64,000 nt of DNA from Streptomyces sp. ADI95-17. GTDB taxonomy: Bacteria > Actinomycetota > Actinomycetes > Streptomycetales > Streptomycetaceae. The position numbers and the translations under genes are program-made. A model generated the notes under the pieces. That model ran no database searches. It saw only the letters and a program-made list of their open reading frames with translations, and was not told the DNA's origin. Location: NCBI RefSeq assembly GCF_003846175.1, contig NZ_ML123045.1, positions 1,206,082 through 1,270,081 of the forward strand, given 5' to 3'. The first letter of the stretch is position 1. Every line of letters begins with the position of its first letter. This document shows, piece by piece, positions 25,630-35,811 of this stretch.

Positions 25630-26520
25630 TCAGCGGAAGGTGTTGCAGTCGGCCATGTCGCCGCTGCGGAAGCCGGTGGTGAACCACTGCTGGCGCTGCG
25701 CGGCCGAGCCGTGCGTCCAGGACTCCGGAGTGACCCGGCCCTGGAACTTCTCCTGGATCCGGTCGTCGCCGACCGCGGCCGCCGCGTCGAGCCCGTCCCG
25801 GATGTCCGCCTGCGTCAGCGAGGTGATCAGCGGCCGTCCGGTCGACTCGTCCGGCGTGGTCGTCGCGTGGTGCGCCCAGACCCCGGCGTAGCAGTCCGCC
25901 TGGAGCTCCACCCGGACCGCGTTGCTGTCCGAGCCGGTCCGGCCGTCCTGGGACCGGTTCAGCGTCCCCATCAGGTCCTGCACATGGTGGCCGTACTCAT
26001 GGGCGACGACATAGGCCTGGGCGAACGGGCCGCCGCTGGAGCCGAACTTCGTCCGCAGCTCGTCGAAGAACCCCAGGTCCAGGTAGACCTGCCGGTCGCC
26101 CGGGCAGTAGAACGGCCCGACCGCCGAGGTCGCGGAGCCGCACGCGGTGCCGATCCGGTCGCTGAACAGGACCGTGCGCGACGGTGTGTACGTGCCCTGG
26201 CGGCGCTGGAACTCCTGCCGCCAGAAGTCCTGCACGCTGTTGACCACGGCCACGGTCCGGCAGTCGTCCCTGGTGTTCGCGTCCTTCCCGGTGCGGCAGG
26301 ACTGCTCCACCTGCGCCGCCGTCGACGCGGTCGGCGACGTGGCCGGGCCGCCGTCCGACAGACCGAGCTGCTCCGGGCCGACGCCGAAGAGCAGCCCCAG
26401 GATCAGTGCGACGAGACCGGCGATGCCGCCGCCCACGGTGGCCCTGCCGCCCGGGATCCGGCTGCCGCGCACATCCTGGACCTCGGACGTGTCCAGGTCG
26501 GCGTCGTCGTCGAACTGCAT
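25630..26520 (-). CDS. Neutral zinc metallopeptidase, YpfJ family
   Basis: 296 residues. One membrane helix at about residues 28-48 follows an acidic cytoplasmic N-terminus ([10 protein letters not shown]), so the bulk is probably outside. The catalytic zinc motif HEYGH is at residues 174-178 within [19 protein letters not shown]. Downstream [15 protein letters not shown] supplies the third zinc ligand region. Cysteines in the ectodomain may form disulfides. The ATG follows GGAGGG. Target proteins unknown. Confidence 0.88.
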   Translation of the reverse strand: MQFDDDADLDTSEVQDVRGSRIPGGRATVGGGIAGLVALILGLLFGVGPEQLGLSDGGPATSPTASTAAQVEQSCRTGKDANTRDDCRTVAVVNSVQDFWRQEFQRRQGTYTPSRTVLFSDRIGTACGSATSAVGPFYCPGDRQVYLDLGFFDELRTKFGSSGGPFAQAYVVAHEYGHHVQDLMGTLNRSQDGRTGSDSNAVRVELQADCYAGVWAHHATTTPDESTGRPLITSLTQADIRDGLDAAAAVGDDRIQEKFQGRVTPESWTHGSAAQRQQWFTTGFRSGDMADCNTFR

Positions 26521-26795
26521 GGCGCACCACCCTCCGCTCCGGCCGCGGTGCTCCCACCGCCTCCACACCTCCGCCGAGTATCGGATAGTTCACACCGCTA
26601 TGCCCTGTTTCGTTGCGCGGTGGAGTGGGGCGGCGACGCCGGGTGGCCGTGCGGCAAGTGCCGTGGACGCATGCGGAAAAGCAGTTGCACACCGCCAGTA
26701 GAATGGCCCGTATGGCAATTCTCCTTGTGCATTAGCGGCGTCGAGACACCTCCGCCCTCGTCCCGTCCGCCGTCCAACCGCCCTGGAGTTTTACC

Positions 26796-28392
<1,597 letters not shown>

Positions 28393-28394
<2 letters not shown>

Positions 28395-28452
28395 TCCCGC
28401 CCCGACGCCCGTCTGATCCACTCCGTCTGGATCATTCGGCCTACGCGTGATC
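28393..28452. promoter_or_regulatory. Cluster of GATC sites upstream of gbn
   Basis: GATC occurs at 28393, 28415, 28430 and 28449, four sites in 60 bp, with a fifth at 28695. In DNA this GC-rich the tetramer is expected roughly once per 400 bp. The gene downstream encodes Gbn, described as a GATC-recognising nucleoid protein, so these could be autoregulatory binding sites. The rest of the 343-bp gap holds a hairpin at 28489 and no gene. Confidence 0.45.
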
Positions 28453-28488
28453 CATCATCTGCGTGAGTACGTCTCGTACCTCGGCGCG

Positions 28489-28514
28489 GCGCCCGGCAGA
28501 TACCTGCCGGGCGC
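28489..28514 (+). terminator. Hairpin after the ABC-F gene
   Basis: Perfect 11-bp stem GCGCCCGGCAG / CTGCCGGGCGC with an ATAC loop, 95 bp past the ABC-F stop. No T-tract. Likely terminator; it could also serve as mRNA end protection. Confidence 0.65.
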
Positions 28515-28736
28515 ACCCGTACGGGGGTCCTGTTCCCCGTGTGGCCCTGACCTGCCGATTCGTCCCGGGCCCCGTTCCGTCCGCCGCCACAGCCCCACGG
28601 AATGCGGGATTCCGGTCGTGTCGGCCCGTTCCCCGGCGGGGGACCGGGTTGCACGGACCTTGCCGAATGGGTGGCCAGGAGGCCCCCGAGGGGTGATCAT
28701 GAGAGTCCAGAGCGCACTTCCCATGAGGAGGCACGG

Positions 28737-28958
28737 GTGGCCGAGACTCTGAAGAAGGGCAGCCGGGTAACCGGCGCCGCGCGCGACAAGCTCGCGGCAG
28801 ACCTGAAGAAGAAGTACGACTCCGGTGCGAGCATCCGGGCGTTGGCCGAAGAAACCGGCCGCTCCTACGGATTCGTCCACCGGATGCTCAGTGAGTCCGG
28901 AGTCACGCTGCGGGGACGCGGCGGAGCGACACGGGGCAAGAAGGCCGCCACGGCCTGA
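28737..28958 (+). CDS. gbn: GATC-binding nucleoid-associated protein Gbn (small HTH protein)
   Basis: 73 residues, basic at both ends (ETLKKGSRVTGAARDKL at the start, GRGGATRGKKAATA at the end), with one helix-turn-helix (SGASIRALAEETGRSYGFVH, about residues 29-48). Size, sequence and position between an ABC-F gene and an enoyl-CoA hydratase match, from memory, SCO1839/Gbn. Gbn is a small nucleoid protein reported to bind GATC and influence Streptomyces development. The GTG at 28737 has an excellent GAGGAGG site; longer upstream frames do not. GATC sites cluster upstream. Confidence 0.8.
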   Translation: MAETLKKGSRVTGAARDKLAADLKKKYDSGASIRALAEETGRSYGFVHRMLSESGVTLRGRGGATRGKKAATA

Positions 28959-29108
28959 CGGCCCGCGCGGTCGGGGCAGGCCGTCAGGCCCGCCCCGGGG
29001 TTCACCGGTTTTCGGCGGTGGCCACCCGGCCGGCAGTGATGTCGACCGGGTGGTTACTGTTCAGTCACTTAGCTCTGCATGCTGACTGAACCGAACCGGA
29101 GGCGCCCC

Positions 29109-29900
29109 ATGACCTCGCTCGACTCTGTGCTCGACAAGGACGGCGTACGACTCACCGTCGACGACGCGGTCGCCACGGTGACCCTCACCAATCCGGCCAA
29201 GCGCAACGCTCAGTCCCCCGCTCTGTGGCGGGCGTTGACGGAGGCCGGACGGGCACTGCCCGGCAGTGTGCGGGTCGTCGTGCTCCGCGGCGAGGGCAAG
29301 TCCTTCTCCGCGGGACTCGACCGTCAGGCGTTCACCCCCGAGGGGTTCGACGGCGAGCCGTCCTTCCTTGACATGGCGCGCGGCCCGGAGGCCGAGCTCG
29401 ACGCGACCATCGCCGAGTACCAGGAGGCGTTCACCTGGTGGCGCCGCAACGACATCGTGTCGATCGCGGCCGTCCAGGGGCATGCGATCGGTGCCGGCTT
29501 CCAGCTCGCCCTCGCCTGCGATCTGCGGATCGTCGCCGAGGACGTGCAGTTCGCCATGCGCGAGACCAGCCTCGGTCTGGTGCCCGACCTCACCGGTACG
29601 CACCCCCTGGTCAACCTGGTGGGGTACGCCCGCGCGCTCGAAATCTGCGCCACGGGCCGCTTCGTGCACGCCGAGGAGGCCGAGCGCACCGGCCTGGCCA
29701 ATCTCGTCGTCCCCGCCGGTGAGCTGGACGCGGCGGCCCGCGATCTGGCCGGCGCACTGCTGGCCGCCCCGCGCGACGCCGTCGTGGAGACCAAGGCGCT
29801 GCTGAGCGGCGCCGTCTCGCGTGGTTACGAGGAACAGCGCGTCGCCGAACGAGCCGCGCAGGGCCGTCGGCTGCGCGATCTGGCGGGCATCACCGACTGA
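29109..29900 (+). CDS. Enoyl-CoA hydratase/isomerase family protein
   Basis: 263 residues, crotonase fold. CoA and oxyanion-hole segments are AKRNAQSPALWRAL, GKSFSAGLDRQAFT and AVQGHAIGAGFQLALACDLR. The later ETSLGLVPDLTGTHPLVNLV covers the usual active-site acid region; the typical second glutamate position is not certain by eye. The ATG at 29109 follows GGAGG. It stands alone, 150 bp after gbn. Role in beta-oxidation or a related acyl-CoA transformation is inferred from family only. Confidence 0.88.
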   Translation: MTSLDSVLDKDGVRLTVDDAVATVTLTNPAKRNAQSPALWRALTEAGRALPGSVRVVVLRGEGKSFSAGLDRQAFTPEGFDGEPSFLDMARGPEAELDATIAEYQEAFTWWRRNDIVSIAAVQGHAIGAGFQLALACDLRIVAEDVQFAMRETSLGLVPDLTGTHPLVNLVGYARALEICATGRFVHAEEAERTGLANLVVPAGELDAAARDLAGALLAAPRDAVVETKALLSGAVSRGYEEQRVAERAAQGRRLRDLAGITD

Positions 29901-29977
29901 GCGGCGGTCCCCGATCGCGATGGGCCCGCCCCGGCGCGGCGATCACCGGAGCGGCGATCTCCGGGGCGGGTCCACGC

Positions 29978-30670
29978 TCATTCCCGCTCCATCACCGCCG
30001 TGACCAGCACCGCGACCGTGGGATCGCCCTCCACCGCGGCCGCCACGGCGCCCCGCACCGCACGGGCCACGTCGAGCGCCCGGTGGTCCGGGGCCGTCGC
30101 CAGCTCGACCCGCACATGGTCCGGACGCGCGTGCACCGCATGCCCCAGCACCCGGGTCAGCGTCACCACACCCGCGACACCCGCCGCCGCAGCCCCCACG
30201 GCCCCCTCCGCCTCGGCGTCGCGCACCTCGGCCGGGACGGCGGCCGGTGGCTCGGGTGCCGCGTCCAGCAGTTCCGTCACCCGGACGTCCACCGCCGCGA
30301 CCACCAGGCCCAGCCGATGGCCGGCCGCCGTCAGCAACGCCGAACGCAGCGCCTCGGCCGCGGCGGGCAGCGGCTGACCGGACACCGCCGACATGGTCGC
30401 CTCGATCCGCAGCGGGCCCGGCCGCAGCGCGCTCGGCGGCGGCTCCACCTCCGCCTCCGGCGCCCCGTCCGGATCGGCCAGCGAGATCCTCAGCTCCCCG
30501 AGCACGGGGCCGGGCCCCGTCACCGCGCGGCGCAGCACCGCGACCGCGGCCCGCTCGGCGATCCAGGCCCCGTCCGCCGGACCGCCCAGCGGAAGCAGCC
30601 GGCCGAGGCCGAGCCGTTGCCGGACCGCCGCTGTCCATCCGTCCGCCCTGCGTGGGCCGTCAGTCGTCAT
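29978..30670 (-). CDS. Conserved actinobacterial protein next to the Gls24/Asp23 operon
   Basis: 230 residues, Ala/Val-rich, cytosolic. Streptomyces homologues are often labelled nucleopolyhedrovirus P10 family, a name that carries no functional meaning. The central and C-terminal parts have short beta-rich stretches (GLVVAAVDVRVTELLD, HVRVELATAPDHRALDVARA) reminiscent of Asp23-like domains. The ATG at 30670 is used; an ATG at 30715 is less likely. It is divergent from the Gls24/Asp23 genes, suggesting a shared envelope-stress role, which is inference. Confidence 0.65.
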   Translation of the reverse strand: MTTDGPRRADGWTAAVRQRLGLGRLLPLGGPADGAWIAERAAVAVLRRAVTGPGPVLGELRISLADPDGAPEAEVEPPPSALRPGPLRIEATMSAVSGQPLPAAAEALRSALLTAAGHRLGLVVAAVDVRVTELLDAAPEPPAAVPAEVRDAEAEGAVGAAAAGVAGVVTLTRVLGHAVHARPDHVRVELATAPDHRALDVARAVRGAVAAAVEGDPTVAVLVTAVMERE

Positions 30671-30762
30671 TGCCCCAGCCTGCCGCATCCACGGCGCGCT
30701 ACGGAGCAAGCGCACCTAATGTGGGCAAAGAGTTCCAATCTGTCCAGAAGGGAAAGATGGCG

Positions 30763-31236
30763 ATGACCGACACCACGCAGCGGAACCGCCCCGAGAGCCC
30801 CGACAAGGAATCGAGCCCGCTCGTCAAGCGTGGCGGGGGAGCCCCCGCCACTCGCGGCCGTACGACCATCGCCGACGGCGTGGTCGAGAAGATCGCGGGC
30901 ATGGCCACCCGCGACGTGGTCGGCGTCCATGCGATGGGCAGCGGCTTCTCACGCACCTTCGGAGCGGTGCGCGACCGGGTACCCGGTGGCGGCAAGTCCG
31001 TCACCCGCGGGGTGAAGGCGGAGGTCGGTGAGTCGCAGACCGCGCTCGACCTGGAGATCGTCGTCGAGTACGGCGTGTCGATCTCCGACGTGGCCCGTGA
31101 CGTACGGGAGAACGTGGTCGCGGCGGTCGAGCGGATGACCGGCCTGGAGGTCGTCGAGGTCAATATCGCGGTGAGCGACGTGAAGCTGCCCGACGAGGAC
31201 GACGACGAGGACCAGCCGGAGCCACGTCTCCAGTAG
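30763..31236 (+). CDS. Asp23/Gls24 family envelope stress protein (first copy)
   Basis: 157 residues. The Asp23 domain (about residues 40-140) runs from GRTTIADGVVEKIAGMATRD through VGESQTALDLEIVVEYGVSI to the amphipathic helix RDVRENVVAAVERMTGLEVV. A polar N-terminus and an acidic tail (LPDEDDDEDQ) flank it. In firmicutes Asp23 coats the inner membrane through the anchor AmaP; an AmaP-like gene is in this operon. ATG at 30763 is preferred because GAAGGG is then 9 nt away; ATG 30757 is too close. Confidence 0.9.
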   Translation: MTDTTQRNRPESPDKESSPLVKRGGGAPATRGRTTIADGVVEKIAGMATRDVVGVHAMGSGFSRTFGAVRDRVPGGGKSVTRGVKAEVGESQTALDLEIVVEYGVSISDVARDVRENVVAAVERMTGLEVVEVNIAVSDVKLPDEDDDEDQPEPRLQ

Positions 31237-31268
31237 GCCTCCGGCGAGAGGCAGTTGAGGAGTGCACG

Positions 31269-31460
31269 ATGAGCATGGCTGTGGTCGGCATGGTGGCCGG
31301 CATGGCGCTCGCATTCGCCGGGTACTTCGGCGGCTTCGGGGCCTTTCTGCTGGTGGCCGCACTCGGGGCGGTCGGCTTCGTAGTCGGTCGCCTCCTGGAG
31401 GGCGACCTGGAGCTCGGCGACTTCTTCCGGAGTCGCGAGCGCGGCGACCGGCGGCGGTGA
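31269..31460 (+). CDS. Small membrane protein of the Gls24 operon (DUF2273-like)
   Basis: 63 residues. One long hydrophobic segment or hairpin (about residues 3-40, AVVGMVAGMALAFAGYFGGF) ends in a charged tail (GDLELGDFFRSRERGDRRR). Genes of this kind regularly accompany Asp23/AmaP genes. The stop overlaps the next gene's GTG by 4 bp, so translation is coupled. Confidence 0.82.
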   Translation: MSMAVVGMVAGMALAFAGYFGGFGAFLLVAALGAVGFVVGRLLEGDLELGDFFRSRERGDRRR

Positions 31461-31819
31461 CGGCGTTGTCGGGGGTGAAGGACCGGACCGCCGCAGGCGA
31501 GCGCGGGGAGACCCGGATCGCGGACCGGGTGGTAGCGAAGATCGCCGCGCAGGCGGCGAAGGAGGCGGTCGACGAGCCGCCGGAGCAGGGTGCCCCGCCG
31601 CGTGCCACCGTCACGGTGCACCGGGACACCGCCCGGGTACGGGTGAGCCTGGAGCTCGGCTACCCCTGCGACATCGGCCGCCAGTGCGGCGGCGTGCGTC
31701 GGCATGTCGCCGAGCGGGTAAGGGCGTTGGCGGGGATGGAAGTGCCCGAGGTGGCCGTACAGGTCGAGCGCTTGCACCCGACGGGAGCGAGCGCCGCGGC
31801 ACAGGGGAGGATCCAGTGA
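31457..31819 (+). CDS. Asp23/Gls24 family protein (second copy)
   Basis: 120 residues from a GTG overlapping the previous stop (GTGA). The Asp23-type core is recognisable: RGETRIADRVVAKIAAQAAK, then RATVTVHRDTARVRVSLELG and RRHVAERVRALAGMEVPEVA. It is shorter and more divergent than the first copy, with an insertion YPCDIGRQCGG carrying two cysteines. The last bases overlap the next gene's GTG. Confidence 0.85.
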   Translation: MTALSGVKDRTAAGERGETRIADRVVAKIAAQAAKEAVDEPPEQGAPPRATVTVHRDTARVRVSLELGYPCDIGRQCGGVRRHVAERVRALAGMEVPEVAVQVERLHPTGASAAAQGRIQ

Positions 31820-32502
31820 CCGGACCCCACGGACCGGAGCGGCCGACTCCGGGGCCGCCCGCCACCGGCCCCGTCGAAGAGGGGGACGTGCTCGAACTCG
31901 ACCAGTCCGCCTCCTCCGCCGCGTACGACCCCGTGCCCGCCCGGCGGGCGGGCGCTGCCGGGGCGGGCCGCTTCTGGTCGGCGCGCCGGATCCCCGCGGC
32001 GGTCCTCGCGCTGCTGGTCCTCGGCGGCGCCGGACTGCTGCTCTACGACGTGGCGGCGGTGCGGGCCGGCCACCCGGCGATGCGCTGGCGCCGGTCGCTG
32101 GCCGACCAGCTCGCCGAGCGCCCGCTGCAGAGCGCCTGGCTGCTCGGTGCCGCCGCGGCGGCCGTGGCGATCGGCCTGTGGCTGCTGGTGCTCGCCGCCA
32201 CTCCCGGCCTCCGTGCCCTGCTGCCCATGCGCCGAGACCGCCCCGGCGTACGCGCCGCACTCGACCGATCCGCGGCCGCACTGGTGCTGCGCGACCGCGC
32301 CGTCGAGGTGTCCGGGGTGCAGTCGGTGCGGGTCCGGATGGGCCGGGGCAGGGCAGTGGTGCGCGCCGTGTCGCACTTCCGCGAACTCGACGACGTACGG
32401 GCCGACCTGGACACCGTGCTCGGGACCGGCATCAGGGAGCTGGGGCTGGCCCGGCCGCCGAGCCTGTCCGTACATGTCCGCCGGCCCGCGAAGAAGGGGT
32501 GA
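31816..32502 (+). CDS. DUF6286-type membrane protein of the Gls24 operon
   Basis: 228 residues. A Pro/Gly-rich N-terminus precedes two transmembrane helices (about residues 58-78 and 101-130). The C-terminal domain resembles half of an Asp23/AmaP fold (RDRAVEVSGVQSVRVRMGRG, then RADLDTVLGTGIREL). GTG start with GGAGG, overlapping the previous stop; the stop in turn overlaps the next start. Probably a membrane partner for the Asp23 proteins. Confidence 0.8.
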   Translation: MTGPHGPERPTPGPPATGPVEEGDVLELDQSASSAAYDPVPARRAGAAGAGRFWSARRIPAAVLALLVLGGAGLLLYDVAAVRAGHPAMRWRRSLADQLAERPLQSAWLLGAAAAAVAIGLWLLVLAATPGLRALLPMRRDRPGVRAALDRSAAALVLRDRAVEVSGVQSVRVRMGRGRAVVRAVSHFRELDDVRADLDTVLGTGIRELGLARPPSLSVHVRRPAKKG

Positions 32503-33086
32503 ACCCGTTGCTCAGGAACGTCAACCGGATACTGCTCGGCCTCGCCGGGCTGGTACTGATCTGCGGCGGCGGCGCGGTGCTCGCCGCCGGTCTCGGCCTC
32601 GCCGTGCCGTCCTGGTGGCCCTGGTACGGCAAGGACGATGTGCTCATCAGCGCGGCCGACCGGTACCGCTGGCGCGACCAGGGCTGGTGGTGGCCGACGG
32701 TCATCGCCGTCCTGGCCCTCGTGGTCGTGCTCGCCCTGTGGTGGCTGCTGGCCCAGCTGCGCCGGGCCCGCCTCTCCGAGGTCCTGGTGGACAGCGGGGA
32801 CGGCGAGGGGGCGCTGCTGCGGGGCCGGGCCCTGGAAGGGGTGCTCGCCGGTGAGGCGGGGACGCTGGACGGGGTGGCCCGCGCCCAGGTCGCGCTGACC
32901 GGCCGGCGCAGCTCGCCGCACGCCAGGATCCGCCTGCTGATGGAGCCGCACGCGGCGCCGGACGAGGCGCTCGGCCGCCTCAGCGACGAGGCGCTGGCCC
33001 ATGCGCGGGATTCGGCGGGGCTGGCCGAGCTGCCGGCCGAGGTGCGGCTGAGGGCGGTCAGGCACCGCGCGGAGCGGGTGAGCTGA
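32499..33086 (+). CDS. AmaP-like alkaline-shock membrane anchor
   Basis: 195 residues. Two N-terminal membrane helices (about residues 8-33 and 63-87) flank a Trp-rich extracytoplasmic loop (SWWPWYGKDD). The cytoplasmic domain has the Asp23-like pattern AGEAGTLDGVARAQVALTGR. This is the AmaP layout, the protein that tethers Asp23 to the membrane in Staphylococcus aureus. GTG overlaps the previous stop as GTGA; last gene of the operon. Confidence 0.82.
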   Translation: MNPLLRNVNRILLGLAGLVLICGGGAVLAAGLGLAVPSWWPWYGKDDVLISAADRYRWRDQGWWWPTVIAVLALVVVLALWWLLAQLRRARLSEVLVDSGDGEGALLRGRALEGVLAGEAGTLDGVARAQVALTGRRSSPHARIRLLMEPHAAPDEALGRLSDEALAHARDSAGLAELPAEVRLRAVRHRAERVS

Positions 33087-33152
33087 CCGCCGCTGCCGTG
33101 GCCCTCCCGGCCGCCGGACGGTTCCGGCCGGCGACCGGGAGCGGGCTCCGGC

Positions 33153-33908
33153 TCAGAAGCCGTGCCGGGAGCCGCCGTCGACCGGCACCATGATGCCCGT
33201 CAGATACGAGGCCGCGGGCGAGAGCAGGAACGCCGCGGTCCGGCCGAACTCCTCCGGAGTGCCGTAGCGCCGCAGCGGGATCTGTGCCTCGCCGGCCGCC
33301 CGGGCGGCCTCCGCGTCGCCCGAGAGGGCGTCCAGCTCACGCACCCGGTCCGTGTCGATCCGGGCCGGCAGCACGCCCACCACCCGGATGCCGCGCGGAC
33401 CGAGCTCGTCGGCCAGGGACTTGGCGAAACCGGCCAGGCCGGGACGCAGGCCGTTGGAGATGGTCAGCCCGGGGATCGGCTCGTACACGGAGCCGGAGAG
33501 CACGAAGCCGATGACGCCGCCCTCGCCGAGCACGTTCGCCGCGGCCCTGGCGAGCCGCACCGCACCCAGGAACACCGACTCGAAGGCCGACTGCCACTGC
33601 TCGTCGGTGTTGTCGGCGAGGAAACCGGGGGCCGGCCCGCCGACGCTGATGAGGATGCCGTCCAGCCGGCCGAACCGCTCGTGCGCCGCGTCCACCAGGC
33701 GCCGCGCGGACGCGGGGTCGGCGTTGTCGGCGGCGAGGCCGACCGCGTCCGGCCCCAGTTCGGCGGCGGCCGCCTCGGCACGCTTCTCGTCCCGGCCGGT
33801 GATGATCACCCGCGCCCCGTCGTCGGTGAGCGCCCGCGCCGTGGCGTTGCCCAGCCCCCGGGTCGCTCCGGTGACGATGTACACACGGTCCTTCAGTCCA
33901 AGATCCAT
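33153..33908 (-). CDS. SDR family oxidoreductase with atypical active site
   Basis: 251 residues, Rossmann fold with TGATRGLGNATARAL for NAD(P) binding, the DNADPASARR acidic region and ISVGGPAPG in place of the usual NNAG. Where classical SDRs have Tyr-x3-Lys the sequence reads GLTISNGLRPGLAG, so both Tyr and Lys appear to be missing. Ser is present just before (VLSGSVYEP), and the tyrosine there lies too early. ATG at 33908 gives the family start. It is 4 bp after the GH15 gene, so probably co-transcribed. Confidence 0.82.
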   Translation of the reverse strand: MDLGLKDRVYIVTGATRGLGNATARALTDDGARVIITGRDEKRAEAAAAELGPDAVGLAADNADPASARRLVDAAHERFGRLDGILISVGGPAPGFLADNTDEQWQSAFESVFLGAVRLARAAANVLGEGGVIGFVLSGSVYEPIPGLTISNGLRPGLAGFAKSLADELGPRGIRVVGVLPARIDTDRVRELDALSGDAEAARAAGEAQIPLRRYGTPEEFGRTAAFLLSPAASYLTGIMVPVDGGSRHGF

Positions 33909-33912
33909 GGCC

Positions 33913-35712
33913 CTATCCTGCCGCGTCGGGCTCCAGCGTGTCCTCCCCGGCCAGTGCCATGGCGGTGCCCACCAGGCCGATGTGGCTGAACGCCTGCGGG
34001 AAGTTGCCCAGCTGGCGGCGGCCGACGGTGTCGTACTCCTCGGCCAGCAGCCCCACATCGTTGCGGAGAGCGAGGAGCCGCTCGAAGAGATCCCGGGCCT
34101 CCTCGGTTCGCCCGGTCAGGCGCAGGGCGTCGGCCAGCCAGAACGAGCACGCCAGGAAGGCCCCTTCGCTGCCGGGCAGCCCGTCGATCGAGGCGCCGTC
34201 CGTGCTGTAGCGGCGGACCAGGCAGTCCCTGCCCAGCTCGGCCCGGACCGCGTCGACCGTACCGATCACCCGGGGATCGTCCGGCGGCAGGAAGCCGGTC
34301 CGGGGGATCAGCAGCGTCGCGGCGTCCAGGTTCCGCGATCCGTAGGACTGCGTGAAGGTGTTCCGTTCCGGGTCGTACCCCTTCTCGCACACCTCCCGGT
34401 GCACGGCGTCCCGCATCGCCCGCCACCGGTCGGCGTCGCCGGCCAGCGAAGGGTTGTTCTCCAGAGCGCGTACGGCGCGGTCGGCGGCGACCCAGGCCAT
34501 CACCTTGGAGTGCACGAAGTGACGGCGCTGGCCGCGGATCTCCCACAGCCCCTCGTCCGGCTCGCGCCAGGTGGACTCCAGGAAGCCGAGCAGGCTGAGC
34601 TGCAGATTCCAGGCGTGCGGCTTGTCGTCGAGGCCCGCCTCACGGGCGAGCCGCAAGGAGTCGATGACCTCCCCGTACACATCGAGCTGACGCTGGCGGA
34701 CCGCGGCGTTGCCGATCCGGACCGGGGCGGAGTTCTCGTAGCCGCGCAGCCACGGCAGCTCCGCCTCGGGCAGTCTGCGCTCGCCCGCGAGGCCGTACAT
34801 GATCTGGAGGTCGGCCGGATCCCCGGCGACCGCCCGCAGCAGCCAGTCCCGCCAGGCGGCCGCCTCCTCCAGGTAACCGGCAGAGACGAGGGCGCCGAGG
34901 GCCAGCGTGGAGTCCCGCAGCCAGCAGAAGCGGTAGTCCCAGTTCCGTACGCCCCCGATCTCCTCCGGGAGCGAGGTGGTGGGCGCCGCCACGATGCCGC
35001 CGGTCGGGCCGAAGGTCAGCGCCTTCAGCGTGATCAGCGAGCGGATCACCGCTTCCCGGTAGGGCCCCCGGTACTTGCACCGGGCGGACCACTCGGCCCA
35101 GTCGGACAGGGTGTTCTCCAGCGCCTCGTACGGGTCGACCAGCTCGGGGCGGGGCGAGTGCGAGGGGTGCCAGGTCAGTACGAACGCCACCTTCTCGCCC
35201 GCGGAGACGCTGAACGACGAGCAGGTGGAGAACTGCTGGCCCCAGGTCTTGACCGACGGCTCGCTGCGCAGCCAGGCCGAGTCCGGACCGGCGACCGCCA
35301 CCCGGTGCCCCTGCGAGCGGCGCATCCACGGCACGACCGAGCCGAAGTCGAAGCGCAGCCGGATCACGGAGCTCATCTCGACGGTGCCGCTGACGCCCTC
35401 GACGATCCGCATGACGTCGGGTTCCCGGTCGCGCTGCGGCATGAAGTCGATGACCTTGACCGTGCCGGTGCGGGTCTCCCAGAACGTCTCCAGGACGAGG
35501 GAGTCACCCGCGTAGCCGCGCCGAGTACAGGTCTCCGCGCCCTTCGGGGCGATCCGCCAGTGGCCGTTGTCCTCGTCGCCGAGCAGGGCGGCGAAGCAGG
35601 CGCCCGAGTCGAAGCGGGGCAGACAGAGCCAGTCGACAGAACCGTTTCTGCCGACCAGGGCGGCCGTCTGGAGATCGCCGATGAGGGCGTAGTCCTCGAT
35701 GCGTGGGGTCAC
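33913..35712 (-). CDS. Glycoside hydrolase family 15 protein (trehalase/glucoamylase-like)
   Basis: 599 residues, cytosolic, no signal peptide. The actinobacterial GH15 start IEDYALIGDLQTAALVGRNG is followed by SVDWLCLPRFDSGACFAALL. A beta-sandwich leads to the (alpha/alpha)6 barrel with GVRNWDYRFCWLRDSTLALG and, further on, YSTDGASIDGLPGSEGAFLA, which spans the usual catalytic Glu regions. Related mycobacterial proteins are trehalases; others are glucoamylases or dextranases. Trehalose or glycogen turnover is the likely role. A likely promoter region lies in the 100 bp before it. Confidence 0.88.
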   Translation of the reverse strand: MTPRIEDYALIGDLQTAALVGRNGSVDWLCLPRFDSGACFAALLGDEDNGHWRIAPKGAETCTRRGYAGDSLVLETFWETRTGTVKVIDFMPQRDREPDVMRIVEGVSGTVEMSSVIRLRFDFGSVVPWMRRSQGHRVAVAGPDSAWLRSEPSVKTWGQQFSTCSSFSVSAGEKVAFVLTWHPSHSPRPELVDPYEALENTLSDWAEWSARCKYRGPYREAVIRSLITLKALTFGPTGGIVAAPTTSLPEEIGGVRNWDYRFCWLRDSTLALGALVSAGYLEEAAAWRDWLLRAVAGDPADLQIMYGLAGERRLPEAELPWLRGYENSAPVRIGNAAVRQRQLDVYGEVIDSLRLAREAGLDDKPHAWNLQLSLLGFLESTWREPDEGLWEIRGQRRHFVHSKVMAWVAADRAVRALENNPSLAGDADRWRAMRDAVHREVCEKGYDPERNTFTQSYGSRNLDAATLLIPRTGFLPPDDPRVIGTVDAVRAELGRDCLVRRYSTDGASIDGLPGSEGAFLACSFWLADALRLTGRTEEARDLFERLLALRNDVGLLAEEYDTVGRRQLGNFPQAFSHIGLVGTAMALAGEDTLEPDAAG

Positions 35713-35811
35713 GTTCTGGCGTGTTCCCGAACCCGGCCCCCGTTAAGCAATCCCGGCCCGCGGGAGTCACCCGGCCGGGATCGTCGCGGCCCGCATCCGG
35801 CGGACACGGTG

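Noticed and set aside
28602..28736. Longer N-terminus for gbn from the in-frame ATG at 28602
   Set aside because: The GTG at 28737 has a strong GAGGAGG site and gives the expected 73-residue protein; the extension is proline/glycine noise.
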